This document shows, one piece after another, positions 40,623 to 41,335 of a DNA stretch of 41,335 nucleotides. Location of the stretch: contig JBEKLQ010000024.1 in assembly GCA_050010115.1 (NCBI GenBank), forward strand, positions 1 through 41,335, read 5' to 3'. The notes under the pieces are model-generated. The model did no database searches. It had not been told where the DNA came from and worked only from the letters and a program-made list of their open reading frames with translations. This stretch comes from JAKACA01 sp050010115. Lineage in GTDB: Bacteria > Actinomycetota > Acidimicrobiia > Acidimicrobiales > Bog-793. Made by a program: the position numbers and the translations under genes. Within the stretch, counting starts at the first letter, position 1. Every line of letters begins with the position of its first letter.

Positions 40623-41080
40623 CTCTTCGCAGTTTTCTGAGCTCGCCACCGGGACAGCGCCTTTCCCCAGAGCGCAAGGTTGCTCAGTGCGGCGTCAGTC
40701 TCGCCGCTGTCCTCGAGGCAGTCGGCGATCGTCCCGAGCCGGTCGCTGACCGCCCGGTCGGCGGTGGCAAGCACGCGCTTGCCCTCGGCAGTGATGGCAT
40801 GGGTGACTTGTCTTCGGTCGTCCTCGTCGTGCGTACGGACCACGTAGCCACGGGTGACGAGCCCGTCCACGACGGCAGTGATGCTGGGACGCCTGACATC
40901 GAGGCGGTCCGCCATCGACGACGGCAACGTCATTCCCTCGGCTAGAAGGCCTAGTACGCGGTATTGCGGGAGCGAGAGGTCGCTCTCCGACAGCCCGACT
41001 TCGACCTGGCGAGCGATCCAGGCGGCGATGCGCCCGGCGGCGAGCGCCTGAGGCCGCTCGACAACTTGTTCCGTATTCAC
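40619..41080 (-). CDS. MarR-family transcriptional regulator
   Basis: 153 residues. Winged-helix core: LSLPQYRVLGLLAEGMTLPSSMADRLDVRRPSITAVVDGLVTRGYV, then the wing with HDEDDRRQVTHAITAEGKRVL, as in MarR proteins. It heads the operon with the two half-ABC exporters and overlaps the first by four bases, so it most likely represses that operon and responds to an exported compound. GTG at 41080 has no Shine-Dalgarno sequence but a TACCCT hexamer ends six bases upstream, suggesting a leaderless message; a longer upstream reading does not match the family. Confidence 0.92.
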   Translation of the reverse strand: MNTEQVVERPQALAAGRIAAWIARQVEVGLSESDLSLPQYRVLGLLAEGMTLPSSMADRLDVRRPSITAVVDGLVTRGYVVRTHDEDDRRQVTHAITAEGKRVLATADRAVSDRLGTIADCLEDSGETDAALSNLALWGKALSRWRAQKTAKR

Positions 41081-41086
41081 ATAGTT

Positions 41087-41092
41087 AGGGTA
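41087..41092 (-). promoter_or_regulatory. Possible -10 element of the MarR-ABC operon (leaderless)
   Basis: TACCCT on the minus strand ends six bases before the GTG at 41080. Confidence 0.35.
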
Positions 41093-41222
41093 TCGAATGA
41101 TTAGACCTGCGCGAGCATCCGGAGGCGACCCCCTCGGCCGTCCGGCGCCGAGAGCGTGCCGAAAGCCCCGATTTCCCCGTCCGGCACCGCAATCGCTACA
41201 GCCAGGTCCGGCAGCGGTCGAT

Positions 41223-41335
41223 ATGAAAGGCATGTTCCGCCGCAACCCAGTCCCGAGATCAGCTGGGGCCCTGGCGTTGGCCGCGGCTGCGGTCATGGCC
41301 GTGTTCGGCAACGCCACCGTGGCATCGGCCCAGAT
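41223..41335 (+). CDS. N-terminus of a secreted protein (cut by window end)
   Basis: 37 codons to the window edge. They form a Sec signal peptide: MKGMFRRNPVPRS, then the hydrophobic stretch ALALAAAAVMAVFG and a cleavage site ending VASAQ. The mature protein is outside the window. Start is ATG at 41223 or ATG at 41232. It is divergent from the MarR operon. Confidence 0.65.
   Translation, partial: MKGMFRRNPVPRSAGALALAAAAVMAVFGNATVASAQ

Noticed and set aside
1..41335. CRISPR arrays, tRNA or rRNA genes, insertion sequences, prophage
   Set aside because: No spaced direct repeats, cloverleaf-like segments, transposase, integrase or terminal inverted repeats were seen on reading; a covariance-model scan was not possible.

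Overview
The window is high-GC DNA (about 65-70% by eye) with GTG and TTG starts, dense gene packing, a DUF1918 protein, DUF3089 and DUF459 secreted proteins and several starts that look leaderless. Together these point to an actinobacterium, probably an uncultured soil or aquatic lineage such as Acidimicrobiia. That placement is inference; no rRNA, tRNA, CRISPR array, phage or insertion sequence was seen.

Layout. 1-5625 (all minus strand): an aldehyde dehydrogenase running off the left edge, a coiled-coil protein built of 11-residue repeats, a VOC-fold protein, a broken trimethylamine-dehydrogenase-like flavoprotein, an alpha/beta hydrolase and a Gfo/Idh/MocA oxidoreductase. 5959-6836 (plus): two small proteins. 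6855-15004 (minus): a histidine phosphatase at the end of a seven-gene operon for a membrane complex related to complex I and group 4 [NiFe] hydrogenases. 15423-17141 (minus): a dynamin-like GTPase. 17732-22200 (plus): a large secreted protein, a MazEF-type toxin-antitoxin pair, a tyrosine phosphatase and an Asp-box propeller protein. 22271-25289 (minus): a PAS-GAF histidine kinase followed by a REC-EAL response regulator. 25352-30590 (plus): a truncated saccharopine-dehydrogenase-like protein, an acyltransferase, a membrane-anchored unknown, an acyl-ACP thioesterase-like protein and a tryptophanase. 30706-32163 (minus): an MBL-fold/rhodanese protein. 32265-34012: remnants of an ArsR/SRPBCC pair, an ABM-fold monooxygenase and a MenB/BadI-like crotonase. 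34052-36549 (plus): two secreted hydrolase-like proteins flanking a frameshifted propeller remnant. 36586-41080 (minus): a MarR regulator and two half-ABC exporters. 41223 to the end: the signal peptide of a further secreted protein.

The most notable system is the 7481-15004 operon. It has two antiporter-like membrane subunits, a NuoH-like and a NuoK/HyfE-like subunit, a NuoB-like Fe-S subunit, a ferredoxin-like subunit reduced to one cluster, and a fused NuoC-NuoD/HycE-like subunit. All four nickel-iron cysteine ligands in the fused subunit are replaced, and the usual quinone-site histidine segment is also absent. It therefore looks like an energy-converting-hydrogenase-related (Ehr-type) ion-pumping complex with an unknown redox partner, not a hydrogenase. 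Genes overlap by 4 bases through most of the operon, and an 18-base interrupted palindrome lies in the leader.

A second theme is gene damage. The TMADH-like gene, the saccharopine-dehydrogenase-like gene, the ArsR/SRPBCC pair and a PQQ-like propeller all carry internal losses or frameshifts. These could be real decay or assembly and homopolymer errors; raw reads would decide.
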